A stretch of 64,000 bases of DNA from Pseudomonas corrugata (GTDB taxonomy: Bacteria; Pseudomonadota; Gammaproteobacteria; Pseudomonadales; Pseudomonadaceae). Below are positions 44,045-52,723 of this stretch, one piece after another; within the stretch, counting starts at the first letter, position 1; each line of letters opens with the position of its first letter. A model generated the notes under the pieces. That model had not been told where the DNA came from. It ran no database searches and worked only from the letters and a program-made list of their open reading frames with translations. The stretch is taken from positions 1-64,000 of the forward strand of contig NZ_LHVK01000015.1 of the NCBI RefSeq assembly GCF_001269905.1, in the 5' to 3' direction. The translations under genes were made by a program, and so were the position numbers.

Positions 44045-45225
44045 CAAAGGTTCCTGCTCAACACTAACAGGGCGATATCATCCGGCATCTCCCCTAGCGT
44101 GGCTAATCCAAACACTTGGCGCAAGCCTTCCAGGCTGCCGCCCGCTGCACTCACCCGCTCAGGCAAGGCCGCTTCTTTCTCTTTGAGTGTAGGTTCTGTC
44201 AAAAGATCCAGAATGCCATCAGACATCAGCGTCAAGCTGAATACCGGCGGCAATTCCAGCACGTGGTCTTCGTAGGTCGCCTCGTTGAACAGGCCCACCG
44301 GCAAACCACGCCCTTCCAGATACCGAACGCTGTCTGGCGTGTACAACACAGGCAACGGCAGGTGACCGCCGATGCTATAGGTCAACAACCCTGTCTCCTC
44401 GTCGATAACTCCACCGACCATGGTGACGTGTTTACCCAGCTTACAACTGATCAGGCCCCGGTTGATATGCCCCAGGACCTCGGAAGGCTTGAACTCCGGC
44501 AGCGTACCGTTGCGCTTGGATTCGAACAGCAACCGCGTGGTCATGAACTTCAGCAGCACCGTAACGAAAGCCGACGAAGCACCATGGCCGGAGACATCCG
44601 CCAGGTAGAACGCCACTCGTCGCTCATCGACCCGGAAATAGTCAACAAAATCCCCCGACAGGTACAACGACGGGATGATCTGGTGGGCAAAACGGAAATC
44701 GCCGACGGCCCAGGGGCTGACCGGCAGCATGTTCATCTGCACCTGGCGCCCGGCGTTCTGGTCTTCCTGCAACAGGTTGAGGCTGGCTTCCAGCTCACGG
44801 TTGGCCGTTTCCAGCTTTTCGCGGTAACGCTGGTTCTCAACCAACAGCCTGGAACGGTCCAAAGCCCGGCGCACCGAGTGCTCAAGCACCGCCAGGTCTT
44901 CGAGGGGTTTGATCAGGTAATCTGCCGCGCCCAGACGCAATGCCTCGACCGCGTCATTCATCACACCCGCGCCCGAGACCACTATCACCGGCGTCTGCGA
45001 TGAGATCTCGGTGACCTGGCGAATGAGTTCAAGTCCGCCCATCTGCGGCATGCGCAGGTCGCAGATGACCAAGTCGGGCTTGTCTTGCTCGAATACCTGA
45101 AGACCCTGTTGGCCGTTGCTGGCCTGCAGGACGCTGAAACCACTGTCTTCCAAGTAGGCTGCGAGACTGGCTCGCACCACTTCGTCATCATCGATTATCA
45201 GCAGCGTGGCACTGGTTTTTGGCAT
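44044..45225 (-). CDS. rssB: Response regulator with PP2C-type phosphatase output (RssB)
   Basis: 393 residues from ATG 45225. A receiver domain (residues about 7-120: LLIIDDDEVV, VICDLRMPQMGG with the phospho-Asp, VVSGAG, YLIKPL), a coiled-coil linker, and a SpoIIE-type PP2C phosphatase (LSGDFVDYFRVDERRVAFYL, ADVSGHGASSAFVTVLL, GHLPLPVLY, MSDGILDL). Likely dephosphorylates the RssC-like partner, as in stress-response switches. An in-frame extension to 45288 has no support. Confidence 0.92.
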   Translation of the reverse strand: MPKTSATLLIIDDDEVVRASLAAYLEDSGFSVLQASNGQQGLQVFEQDKPDLVICDLRMPQMGGLELIRQVTEISSQTPVIVVSGAGVMNDAVEALRLGAADYLIKPLEDLAVLEHSVRRALDRSRLLVENQRYREKLETANRELEASLNLLQEDQNAGRQVQMNMLPVSPWAVGDFRFAHQIIPSLYLSGDFVDYFRVDERRVAFYLADVSGHGASSAFVTVLLKFMTTRLLFESKRNGTLPEFKPSEVLGHINRGLISCKLGKHVTMVGGVIDEETGLLTYSIGGHLPLPVLYTPDSVRYLEGRGLPVGLFNEATYEDHVLELPPVFSLTLMSDGILDLLTEPTLKEKEAALPERVSAAGGSLEGLRQVFGLATLGEMPDDIALLVLSRNL

Positions 45226-45513
45226 GTGGGCAAACGGCGCCAGAATTAGGTTGGCGTAGCCGGCTGGGCCATCTGGCCTCGCACGCACTACTGGATTCGC
45301 TTTCTAGCCACTCTGTCGTACCGGCTTCAGGCCTTTGCCCTACACACTATTACATCAGAGGTGCCCTTCTAAGGCGCAGACGGTACTCCCATCCGCGGGG
45401 CGTTTCAAGCTCATGCGGATAGCCGCTTGCCGTCTTTATTTGTCAAAGTACAGAGAGTTATAAGAACCGAGCGAAGCGTAACTCAATGGAAGGTCAAACC
45501 GACCAGACAAAGC
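45226..45513. other. Intergenic leader region
   Basis: About 290 bases upstream of rssB on its strand, with no supported gene. No clear hairpin or promoter match stands out. Runs of short frames are not coding. Confidence 0.5.
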
Positions 45514-45550
45514 GCAAAAGTACGGAAGGCGGCCATCAAGGCCGCCTTCC
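45514..45550 (-). terminator. Hairpin after mlaA, likely terminator
   Basis: An 11-bp stem (GGAAGGCGGCC / GGCCGCCTTCC, loop ATCAA) starts 19 bases past the mlaA stop on the minus strand; the T tract after it is short (TTTT after three bases). Confidence 0.5.
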
Positions 45551-45568
45551 ATTTGTTTCTGGATCGAA

Positions 45569-46258
45569 TCAGAAATCGTCTTCGACCTGGCCATCCTTGA
45601 CCTTGAACTCGCGGTTCTGCAGGTAAGCGTTGCGGATGAACACGTACTTGTCGCCCCTCACCAGTTTCTCGGCCGACAACAGGCTGGCACGGGTATCGAC
45701 GACGTTCAGGCCGAAGATCGAGTTGCGCACCGACACATTGTCAATGTAGGGATAGGGCGTGGTGTAGTTATCGACGAGCTTGGCCGGTGCATCGCGCAGC
45801 GTGCTAGGCCCCAGCAACGGCAGCATCACGTAAGGACCGCTGCCCATCCCCCAATAGCCGAGGGTCTGGCCAAAATCTTCATCGCTACGCTGCAGGCCCA
45901 TTTTGGTGCCTACGTCGAAGAAGCCCAGCAAGCCGAACGTGGTGTTGAAAATCAACCGGGCTGTGTCGACCCCGGCGGCGGCCGGCTTGGCTTGCAACAA
46001 GTCATTAGCCAGGTTGCCCACGTCCCCGATGTTACGGAACATGTTGTGGATGCCGTCCTCAAGGAACTGCGGCGTCACGTATTGATAACCCTGGGCCAGT
46101 GGCTTGAGCGCGTAAGTATCGACGGTGTCGTTGAAGGTGAAGATCGGACGGTTGATGCTTTCCCAAGGATCTTCTTCCGTAGCGGCCTGAGCGGCAAACG
46201 GGACCAGCAGCACACTGGCGGAAAGAAACAGCTGAGCTAGGCGATGGCTCCAGCGCAT
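45569..46258 (-). CDS. mlaA: MlaA (VacJ) outer-membrane phospholipid-trafficking protein
   Basis: 229 residues. MlaA removes phospholipids from the outer leaflet of the outer membrane. It matches VacJ in NRPIFTFNDTVDTYALKPLA, GNLANDLLQAKP, FNTTFGLLGFFDVGTKMGL and GYWGMGSGPYVMLPLLGPS. Unlike E. coli it has no lipobox Cys; the signal (LSASVLLVPFAAQA) looks like a type I peptide. Divergent from the HAD gene. This gene follows rssB as PA2800 follows PA2798 in PAO1. Confidence 0.92.
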   Translation of the reverse strand: MRWSHRLAQLFLSASVLLVPFAAQAATEEDPWESINRPIFTFNDTVDTYALKPLAQGYQYVTPQFLEDGIHNMFRNIGDVGNLANDLLQAKPAAAGVDTARLIFNTTFGLLGFFDVGTKMGLQRSDEDFGQTLGYWGMGSGPYVMLPLLGPSTLRDAPAKLVDNYTTPYPYIDNVSVRNSIFGLNVVDTRASLLSAEKLVRGDKYVFIRNAYLQNREFKVKDGQVEDDF

Positions 46259-46460
46259 AAGGGAAAACTCCTTGGTTTATTCGAGCAAGGGCGCCGAGCC
46301 CAGGCGGTAGGATGCCGCTAGTATAAGGTGGAAAGCGTCGATAGGCAGCATGGAAAAAGAAGCTGCTTGTAGGACGTTTCCATGACCAACCCTTTCATTT
46401 CTCTGTCACAGGTCTGTCATTGAAACCCGTTAGGCTCGGCTTATTTCAAGGACGATCCCC

Positions 46461-47081
46461 ATGCCCCGTGCCGAAGCCCTGCCTCTCCCCGCTCCCAGCC
46501 TCACCGCCGTACTGTTTGGCCTTAGCGGATGCCTGGTGGATTTCGGCGCGCGCATTCGCCACCCAGGGGCAGCACCGGCCGAACACGCGCAACCGACACC
46601 CGGCGCCCTCGAGAGCCTGCGGAACCTGCAACGTCAGGAAATCCCCTGCGCCTGGCTCGATGAACTGCCGCCAGCCGTCAGTCATGACCTGGCGGCGTCG
46701 TTACCGGCGTGGATCAAATCGCCGCAACTTCCTGCAACAAATAATCCGTGGCCGGCCCCTCATGCCTGCTGGCAGGCACTGATGGCGCTGAACGTCCAGC
46801 AATTGGACGGATGTGTATTGGTCAGCGGCGAACCCCGCTTGCTGCAGTCAGGGCTCAACGCCGGTTTGTGGACCATCGGATTGGCCTCCTGCGGCTCGCT
46901 GTGTGGCCTGACACCCAGCGAATGGCAAGCCCTGAGCCAACAACAGCGGGAAATCAGGCGCGCCAAGGCCACGGTAGAGCTGTTTAGCCTGGGGGTGCAT
47001 TCGGTCATCGATCATCTGGGCGAACTGGATACCTGCCTGGCGGACATCAGTTTGCGTCGGATCAAAGGCGAGAAGCCCTGA
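46461..47081 (+). CDS. HAD-superfamily protein, phosphonatase-like, apparently inactive
   Basis: 206 residues. The start AVLFGLSGCLVDFGARIRHP follows PhnX-like sequences (DWAGTTVDFGSRAP), but the catalytic Asp of the first motif is replaced: FGLSGC instead of FDWAGT. The middle (CVLVSGEPRLLQSGLNAGLW) and end still follow a HAD core, with WTIGLASCGSLCGL. A binding or vestigial role is more likely than catalysis. In PAO1 the orthologous position is a phosphonatase-like protein. Starts with GGACGATCCCC before ATG. Confidence 0.75.
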   Translation: MPRAEALPLPAPSLTAVLFGLSGCLVDFGARIRHPGAAPAEHAQPTPGALESLRNLQRQEIPCAWLDELPPAVSHDLAASLPAWIKSPQLPATNNPWPAPHACWQALMALNVQQLDGCVLVSGEPRLLQSGLNAGLWTIGLASCGSLCGLTPSEWQALSQQQREIRRAKATVELFSLGVHSVIDHLGELDTCLADISLRRIKGEKP

Positions 47082-47192
47082 CCGGGATCATGCAGGGAGC
47101 GTGAGTGTGGATTACTCTTAGGACATGCCATGGACTTTTGACGCACTGTCGCGATCCATGGCTGTGCTTATCAATTATGGGAGTTAATGCCA

Positions 47193-47456
47193 ATGGCGCG
47201 CCTCGAACTGCAAGAACAACTCAATGCCCTGCGCGAGCAATTGGACCAGAACCCGCCCCTGTCCGAACCTGAGCGCGAAAACCTGCAACAACTGATGGCT
47301 CAGATCGAAGCCGAAATCCAGCTGGAGAACACCCTTCAGAACACCAACCTGGTGGATGGCGTGAACCTGGCCGTGGAACGCTTCGAAGTCAGCCACCCAG
47401 CCGTTGCAGGGACGTTGCGCAACATCATGCTGACGCTGGGCAACATGGGGATCTGA
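47193..47456 (+). CDS. DUF4404 family protein
   Basis: 87 residues from ATG 47193. The site GGGAG lies nine bases upstream; ATG 47187 would be only three bases away, so 47193 is preferred. MARLELQEQLNALREQLDQN starts a helical pair, then LMAQIEAEIQLE and a C-terminal helix with NLVDGVNLAVERFEVSHPAV. The family has no known function. Corresponds to PA2805, by recollection. Ends in a strong terminator. Confidence 0.85.
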   Translation: MARLELQEQLNALREQLDQNPPLSEPERENLQQLMAQIEAEIQLENTLQNTNLVDGVNLAVERFEVSHPAVAGTLRNIMLTLGNMGI

Positions 47457-47468
47457 AACACCGGACAA

Positions 47469-47503
47469 AGAAAGCCCCGCTCCATCGATGGCGGGGCTTT
47501 TTT
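47469..47503 (+). terminator. Rho-independent terminator
   Basis: AAAGCCCCGC / GCGGGGCTTT, a 10-bp stem with loop TCCATCGATG and a T run, after the DUF4404 gene. Confidence 0.92.
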
Positions 47504-47528
47504 ATACTGCAACCTGAAATGCCATCTT

Positions 47529-47619
47529 TGTGGGAGCGAGCCTGCTCGCGAAGACGGCAGCACATCCGACCTCAATGCTGTCTGATCCATCGCTATCGCG
47601 AGCAGGCTCGCTCCCACAG
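47529..47619. repeat. REP pair, inverted (GTGGGAGC family)
   Basis: GTGGGAGCGAGCCTGCTCGC (47530 on) and CGCGAGCAGGCTCGCTCCCA (to 47619), spaced by about 40 bases, downstream of queF's 3' end. Confidence 0.9.
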
Positions 47620-47640
47620 GGGATCCCCTCTGCCAGGTGG

Positions 47641-48471
47641 TTACTGACGAACCAGCCGCAGGTTCGGCAGTTGCACGCTTTCAGTGCTGCGATAGGGGTT
47701 GATGTCCAGCCCGCCACGCCGGACATACCGCGCATACACCGTCAATTTCTCCGGCTTGAGCAAGCGCTGCAAGTCGAGAAAGATTCGCTCCACACATTGC
47801 TCATGGAAATCCGAATGCTGGCGGAAGCTGACGATGTAAGCCAGCAGGCTGGCCGGGTCCAGCGCCGCGCCGCGGTACTCCACGACAACACTGCCCCAAT
47901 CCGGCTGACTGGTCACCGGGCAGTTCGATTTGAGCAAGTGACTGTGCAGGCTTTCTTCGACGATGCGCGACTCATCGCATTGCAATAGCTCGGGACGGGG
48001 ATGCGCGTAGGAGTCGACGCTGATATCCAAGTCGTCTATGCAGACACCGGGCAGCGCCACGACGCCCTCACGTTCCACGTCCTTGAGGCTGCGAACCCGC
48101 ACCTGCACCGGTTTACCCGCAGCAGCCGAGAGGTCCTGGCGCAACGTCGCTTCCAGGCTTGCGGTATCGGCGAACGGGGTCTGGTTCAGCGAGTTGAGGT
48201 ACAGCTTGAACGACTTGGACTCAATGATGTTCGGTGAGTCCGCCGGAATCGCGAATTCACCGATCGCCACCACCGGCTTGCCGGACGGCAACAGCCATGA
48301 CAGCTCGAAACAGTTCCAGAAATCCACGCCCTTGTACGGCAGTGTATCGGCCGTCAGGCCCAACTCCGCCCACTTTGCGGTGCGCGGGATCGGGAACAGC
48401 AGGGACGGCGTGTACGTGGCGATGTATTCGCTGGATTTGCCCAGCGGCGAATGTTCGGCTGCGGGATGCAT
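47641..48471 (-). CDS. queF: NADPH-dependent preQ0 reductase QueF
   Basis: 276 residues. Reduces 7-cyano-7-deazaguanine (preQ0) to preQ1 in queuosine synthesis. Two T-fold halves, the long (YqcD-type) form: NIIESKSFKLYLNS near residue 85 (NADPH side) and LKSNCPVTSQPDWG near 185 with the catalytic Cys. Glu in FHEQCVERIF completes the set. Stand-alone gene; its ATG precedes a short gap to the cupredoxin gene. Confidence 0.95.
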   Translation of the reverse strand: MHPAAEHSPLGKSSEYIATYTPSLLFPIPRTAKWAELGLTADTLPYKGVDFWNCFELSWLLPSGKPVVAIGEFAIPADSPNIIESKSFKLYLNSLNQTPFADTASLEATLRQDLSAAAGKPVQVRVRSLKDVEREGVVALPGVCIDDLDISVDSYAHPRPELLQCDESRIVEESLHSHLLKSNCPVTSQPDWGSVVVEYRGAALDPASLLAYIVSFRQHSDFHEQCVERIFLDLQRLLKPEKLTVYARYVRRGGLDINPYRSTESVQLPNLRLVRQ

Positions 48472-48532
48472 GACGGAAACCTGACTGAAGAATCAGCGGA
48501 TTCTATCAGCCTTTGCCCAAGCCTTTGAGTGC

Positions 48533-49075
48533 TTACTGTCTGACGGTCAAGTCACCCTTCATCCCCGCCTGGTAATGACCGGGAATATTGCAGGCGAACT
48601 CCAGGCGTGTGGCCTTGCTGAACGTCCAGGTCAGCTCGGCGGTCTTGCCCGGTTCCACCAACACGCTGTTGGGGTCGTCATGACTCATGCCGGCCATGTC
48701 ATGCCCCATCGAACCATGATCCATCGAACCATGATCCATGGAGCCATGCCCCATCCCAGTCGGCATCAACTGCCCGCTCTGCTGCATCTTGAGCATCTCC
48801 TGCTGGTGCTCGGCGTGCATCGCGGCGTCGCCAAGATTGAATTCGTGCAGCAACCGGCCCTTGTTGATCAGCACGAATCGCACGGTTTCGCCAGCTTTGA
48901 TGTCGAGTGTGCGCTGATCGAAGGTCATGTCTCCCATCACCACATCAATGGTGCGGCTGGCCCTGGCCGCCGGAGCAGGCTCGCCGAAATCGAAATGCTG
49001 GCCCGGCGACGCCCATGACGACGCATTGAAGGCCAGCGCACAAGCGGCCAGGATCAAACGTTTTCCCATCAACAT
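48533..49075 (-). CDS. Periplasmic Met/His-rich cupredoxin (copper-binding)
   Basis: 180 residues from ATG 49075 (GGAG seven bases upstream; ATG 49081 would be one base after it). Signal peptide, then a cupredoxin fold: VVMGDMTFDQRTLDIKAGET and RLLHEFNLGD. Copper ligands are H in LLHEF, C and H in FACNIPGHY, M in AGMK. Between is a Met/His tandem region, GHGSMDHGSMDHGSMGHDMA, made of nearly identical codon repeats. Probably binds Cu(I/II) in the periplasm. Divergent from copRS with a cop-box-like sequence between. Confidence 0.85.
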   Translation of the reverse strand: MLMGKRLILAACALAFNASSWASPGQHFDFGEPAPAARASRTIDVVMGDMTFDQRTLDIKAGETVRFVLINKGRLLHEFNLGDAAMHAEHQQEMLKMQQSGQLMPTGMGHGSMDHGSMDHGSMGHDMAGMSHDDPNSVLVEPGKTAELTWTFSKATRLEFACNIPGHYQAGMKGDLTVRQ

Positions 49076-49153
49076 GTCCATACTCCAACCGGATAATATT
49101 CAGCTTGCGCAAAACTCTATCCCGGTGGGGCTGCCAGTCGGCTGACGGCTTGA

Positions 49154-49167
49154 TTACAACTTTGTCA
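49154..49167. promoter_or_regulatory. Putative CopR-binding cop box
   Basis: TTACAACTTTGTCA, an imperfect inverted repeat (one mismatch: TTACAA against TTGTCA), similar to the TGACAA-N2-TTGTCA operators of CopR/CusR/CinR type regulators. It lies 79 bases before the cupredoxin ATG and 65 before copR, able to serve both. Confidence 0.5.
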
Positions 49168-49231
49168 GCTTCGGCCGCAGCGGTGCCTGGCACGGTATAA
49201 CCTCACGCCGAAACCTGTCCTGAGCCGCCCT

Positions 49232-49912
49232 ATGAAACTGCTGATCGTCGAAGACCAAACGAAAACCGGCCAATACCTGCGCCAGGGCCTGGGCGAAGCC
49301 GGGTTCAACGCCGACCTGGTGACCGACGGCATCAGCGGCCAGCAACTGGCCCTGAGCGGTGACTACGCCTTGCTGATCCTCGACGTGATGTTGCCCGGAC
49401 GCGACGGCTGGCAGATTCTACAAGCGGTCCGCGGAGCCGGGCTGGATACCCCCGTGCTGTTCCTGACGGCGCGGGATGCGGTACAGGATCGGGTACACGG
49501 CCTGGAACTGGGCGCCGACGATTACCTGGTCAAACCGTTCGCTTTTTCCGAGTTGCTGGCGCGGGTCCGCAGTCTGTTGCGCCGGGGCGGTTCGATGCCC
49601 CAGGAAACCAGCCTGCAACTGGCGGACCTGCGCCTGGATCTGATCCGCCGCCGCGTCGAACGCAGCGGTCGGCGCATCGACCTCACCGCCAAAGAGTTCG
49701 CCCTGCTGGAAATGCTCCTGCGCCGCCAGGGCGAGGTACTGCCCAAATCTTTGATCGCCTCCCAGGTCTGGGACATGAACTTCGACAGTGATACCAACGT
49801 CATTGAAGTCGCGATCCGGCGACTGCGGCTCAAGATCGACGATGAGTTCCCCAGCAAGCTTATCCACACCGTGCGGGGCATGGGCTATGTGCTTGAAGAG
49901 CGCAGCCTGTGA
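49232..49912 (+). CDS. copR: Copper-responsive OmpR-family response regulator CopR
   Basis: 226 residues. Receiver domain with MKLLIVEDQTKTGQYLRQGL, LLILDVMLPGRDGW (phospho-Asp) and ADDYLVKPFAFSELLARV, then a winged helix (RIDLTAKEFALLEMLLRRQG, NVIEVAIRRLRLKID). The metal-response subgroup is suggested by the KTGQYLRQGL segment, as in CopR/CusR. GTG of copS overlaps its stop by four bases. Together with the neighbour cupredoxin it belongs to the copper response, as PA2809-PA2810 with PA2807 in PAO1. Confidence 0.93.
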   Translation: MKLLIVEDQTKTGQYLRQGLGEAGFNADLVTDGISGQQLALSGDYALLILDVMLPGRDGWQILQAVRGAGLDTPVLFLTARDAVQDRVHGLELGADDYLVKPFAFSELLARVRSLLRRGGSMPQETSLQLADLRLDLIRRRVERSGRRIDLTAKEFALLEMLLRRQGEVLPKSLIASQVWDMNFDSDTNVIEVAIRRLRLKIDDEFPSKLIHTVRGMGYVLEERSL

Positions 49913-51255
49913 GAGGCCGGTGGTCGTTGAGCAGCCGGCTGGCACTGTTGTTCGCCGCCTGCACCGCCGTGGTGTCCTTGTTTGCCGGGGTACTGTTCAG
50001 CCGCGCCAGCGAGGCGCATTTCATCGAGTTGGACCAGCAGTTGCTGGAAGACAAGTTGATCGGTCTGCGGCGCGCCCTTCAGGATCTGGATGCCGGACAG
50101 ACCCAGCGCCGCCTGGAAGATGAATTGAGCCGACAGGCCGATCTGGCGCTGCGCATCAAAGACAGCGACGGCGTGCGCTGGTATGACAGTTCGATCCGGA
50201 TTCCTGCCCGACTGCCCGAAAGCCCTGGCCTTTCCACCCTCAATGACGCCGACACCGATTACCGGGTCCTGAATGCAGCGCTGTACCCCGACCGCCCGGA
50301 CTCGCCACAACTGACGCTGCTGCTGGACATCACCCACCACCAGCATTTCCTGCAACGCATGCAGCGCCTGATCTGGCTGACCGTTGGCCTGTCGGCCCTG
50401 GCCACCGCCCTTCTCGGCGCCTGGGTTGCCCGACGCGGTTTGCAGCCGCTACGACGCATGGGCGCAATCGCTGGCGGGGTTTCGGCGCGCTCACTCAATG
50501 CCCGACTGCCCGAAGACCGCATGCCGGCCGAACTGGCGGAATTGGCCCACAGCATCAACGCCATGCTCGGACGCCTCGATGACGCTTTTCAACGGCTTTC
50601 AGCGTTCTCCGCTGACATCGCCCATGAACTGCGCACGCCGCTGTCGAACCTGCTGACCCACACCCAGGTCACCCTCACCCGCGAGCGCACACTGGAAGAT
50701 TACCGCGAGACATTGCACAGCAATCTCGAAGAGTTGCAATGGATGGCCCAACTGGTCAACGACATGCTCTACCTGGCCAAGGCCGACCATGGCCTGTTGA
50801 CGCCTCACCGCGAGCCGCTGGAACTGGCGCAGGAAGTGGATGTGCTGCTGGAGTTTTTTGCGCCACTGGCCGAAGACGCCCAGGTTCGCTTGAGCCGCGA
50901 GGGCAGTGGTCGCCTCGAGGGGGATCGCGGCATGTTGCGCCGGGCCCTGTCCAATCTGCTGGACAATGCCCTGCGTTTTACCCCCATGGGCGGTGAAGTG
51001 CGGGTACGAATGATCGAGACTGCCCAGGCGTTGAGCGTGAGCGTGGAGAACAGCGGCGAAGGCATCCCGGCGGACTTGCTGCCGCGCCTGTTCGACCGTT
51101 TCTATCGCGCCGACCCGGCCCGCCGGGAAGGCAGTAGCGAACATGCCGGCCTGGGCCTGGCGATCACCCGCTCGATCATCCGCGCCCATGGCGGAGAGAT
51201 TCACTGTGAATCAGCCGATGGCTGGACGCGGTTCGTGATTGAGTTGCCAAAATAG
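49909..51255 (+). CDS. copS: Sensor histidine kinase CopS
   Basis: 448 residues, GTG start at 49909 overlapping the copR stop. Two transmembrane helices (about 10-30 and 155-178) around a periplasmic loop of about 125 residues, then HAMP, HisKA with the phospho-His in DIAHELRTPLSNL, and the ATPase domain (LSNLLDNALRF, VENSGEGIPADLLPRLFDRF, HAGLGLAITRSII). It would sense periplasmic copper. Met/Cys in the sensor loop are few, so the ligand mode is open. Confidence 0.92.
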   Translation: MRGRWSLSSRLALLFAACTAVVSLFAGVLFSRASEAHFIELDQQLLEDKLIGLRRALQDLDAGQTQRRLEDELSRQADLALRIKDSDGVRWYDSSIRIPARLPESPGLSTLNDADTDYRVLNAALYPDRPDSPQLTLLLDITHHQHFLQRMQRLIWLTVGLSALATALLGAWVARRGLQPLRRMGAIAGGVSARSLNARLPEDRMPAELAELAHSINAMLGRLDDAFQRLSAFSADIAHELRTPLSNLLTHTQVTLTRERTLEDYRETLHSNLEELQWMAQLVNDMLYLAKADHGLLTPHREPLELAQEVDVLLEFFAPLAEDAQVRLSREGSGRLEGDRGMLRRALSNLLDNALRFTPMGGEVRVRMIETAQALSVSVENSGEGIPADLLPRLFDRFYRADPARREGSSEHAGLGLAITRSIIRAHGGEIHCESADGWTRFVIELPK

Positions 51256-51273
51256 GTTGAGCCGAACGCCAAC

Positions 51274-51406
51274 CCTGTGGCGAGGGGATTTATCCCCGCT
51301 GGGGCGCGAAGCAGCCCTAAACCTGCCAACCCGATCTGCCAGATTGAATGGGAGCTTTTTGGGCTGCTTCGCAGCCCAGCGGGGATTTATCCCCTCGCCA
51401 CAGGGG
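51274..51406. repeat. Inverted pair of GAGGGGATTTATCCCC-family repeats
   Basis: CTGTGGCGAGGGGATTTATC (from 51275) and GCGGGGATTTATCCCCTCGC with CACAGG (to 51406), each with the GAAGCAGCCC / GGGCTGCTTCGC flank. It separates copS from lolE, which converge. Confidence 0.9.
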
Positions 51407-51416
51407 ACTGCGGGGC

Positions 51417-52661
51417 TTACGAGTATCGCAATGCCTGCGCCGGCTCGATCTTGGCCGCGCGCCACGCCGGGTAGACGGTGGCCAGGAAGCTCAGGATGAA
51501 GCCTGCGGCACAGATCAACACCACGTCGCCACGCTGAAGCTCAGACGGCAGGTTGCTGACGAAGTACACATCGGAACTGAAGATATGCTGACCGGTGACT
51601 CGCTCCAGCCACCCCACCAGCTCACTGACATTCAGCGCCGCAATCACCCCCAGCACACCGCCGATCGCCGTGCCGACGATACCGATCACCGTGCCCTGGA
51701 CCATGAAGATCGCCATGATCTGCCGCGGCGTGGCACCGATGGTACGGAGGATCGCGATGTCCGCCCCCTTGTCGTTCACCACCATGATCAGCGTAGCGAT
51801 GATGTTGAACGCTGCCACGGCGACGATCATCAGCAACAGCAGGCCGATCATGGTCTTTTCCATTTTCATGGCACTGAACAGGCTGCCCTGGGTGTGGGTC
51901 CAGTCGTCGGCCCTGTAGTCCGTACCCAGGCTCGTGGCGATATCACCGGACACCTTTGGCGCGGCGTAGAGGTCCTTCACCGCCAGGCGCACGCTCTGCA
52001 CCTGGTTCGGCTGCCAGTGCTGCATCTGTGCAGCGTCGGCCAGATGAATCAGGGCCATGGAGCCATCCAGCTCGGCGCCTACCTTGAACACGCCGACCAC
52101 ATTCAGTCGCTGCATCCGCGGCGTGATACCGCCCGGCGCGGTGCTGACTTCCGGCACGATCAGGGTCAGCTTGTCGCCGACGTTCAGGCGGAAGCGCCGG
52201 GCGGTGATTTCACCGATCACCACGCCAAACTCACCCGGTTTCAAGGCATCGAGACGACCCTGGACGATATGCTGGGCGACGATGGACACCTTGCCTTCCT
52301 GGGCCGGGTCGACGCCGCTGATCTGGATCGGCTGCATCGAGCCCTTATAGCTCAACATGCCTTCCATCTCGGTGAACGGCACGGCGGCGGTCACCTCGGG
52401 ATTTTTCAGCGCGGCGGCGGCCACTGGCTGCCAGTCATCGATCGGCTTGACCCCGACAATCGTGGCATGGGGCACCATGCCGAGGATGCGCGAGCTCATC
52501 TCACGCTGGAAGCCGTTCATCACCGACAGCACCACGATCATCGCCAGCACACCCAGGGCGAGGCCGATCATCGAGGTCATGGATATGAACGAAACAAAGC
52601 GATTGCGACGCTTTGCGCGGGTATAGCGCGTGCCGATGAAGATCGATAACGGTCTGAACAT
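51417..52661 (-). CDS. lolE: Lipoprotein-releasing ABC permease LolE
   Basis: 414 residues from ATG 52661. Four transmembrane helices with a large periplasmic domain after the first, the MacB/LolC fold: FRPLSIFIGTRYTRAKRRNR at the start, MVPHATIVGVKPIDDW, DWTHTQGSLFSAMKMEKTMI, then the C-terminal helices ending in FLATVYPAWRAAKIEPAQAL. It releases outer-membrane lipoproteins from the inner membrane with LolC and LolD. Last gene of lolC-lolD-lolE. It is a paralogue of lolC in the same operon. Confidence 0.93.
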   Translation of the reverse strand: MFRPLSIFIGTRYTRAKRRNRFVSFISMTSMIGLALGVLAMIVVLSVMNGFQREMSSRILGMVPHATIVGVKPIDDWQPVAAAALKNPEVTAAVPFTEMEGMLSYKGSMQPIQISGVDPAQEGKVSIVAQHIVQGRLDALKPGEFGVVIGEITARRFRLNVGDKLTLIVPEVSTAPGGITPRMQRLNVVGVFKVGAELDGSMALIHLADAAQMQHWQPNQVQSVRLAVKDLYAAPKVSGDIATSLGTDYRADDWTHTQGSLFSAMKMEKTMIGLLLLMIVAVAAFNIIATLIMVVNDKGADIAILRTIGATPRQIMAIFMVQGTVIGIVGTAIGGVLGVIAALNVSELVGWLERVTGQHIFSSDVYFVSNLPSELQRGDVVLICAAGFILSFLATVYPAWRAAKIEPAQALRYS

Positions 52662-52723
52662 TCGCGGAGCACCGTAGAAAATTGAAGACCCGGCGCGTGT
52701 TACCGACGCCGGGTTGCGGGCGG

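Noticed and set aside
13406..47619. REP copies as a CRISPR array
   Set aside because: The repeats are palindromic, scattered singly or in inverted pairs, and have no regular spacers or cas genes.
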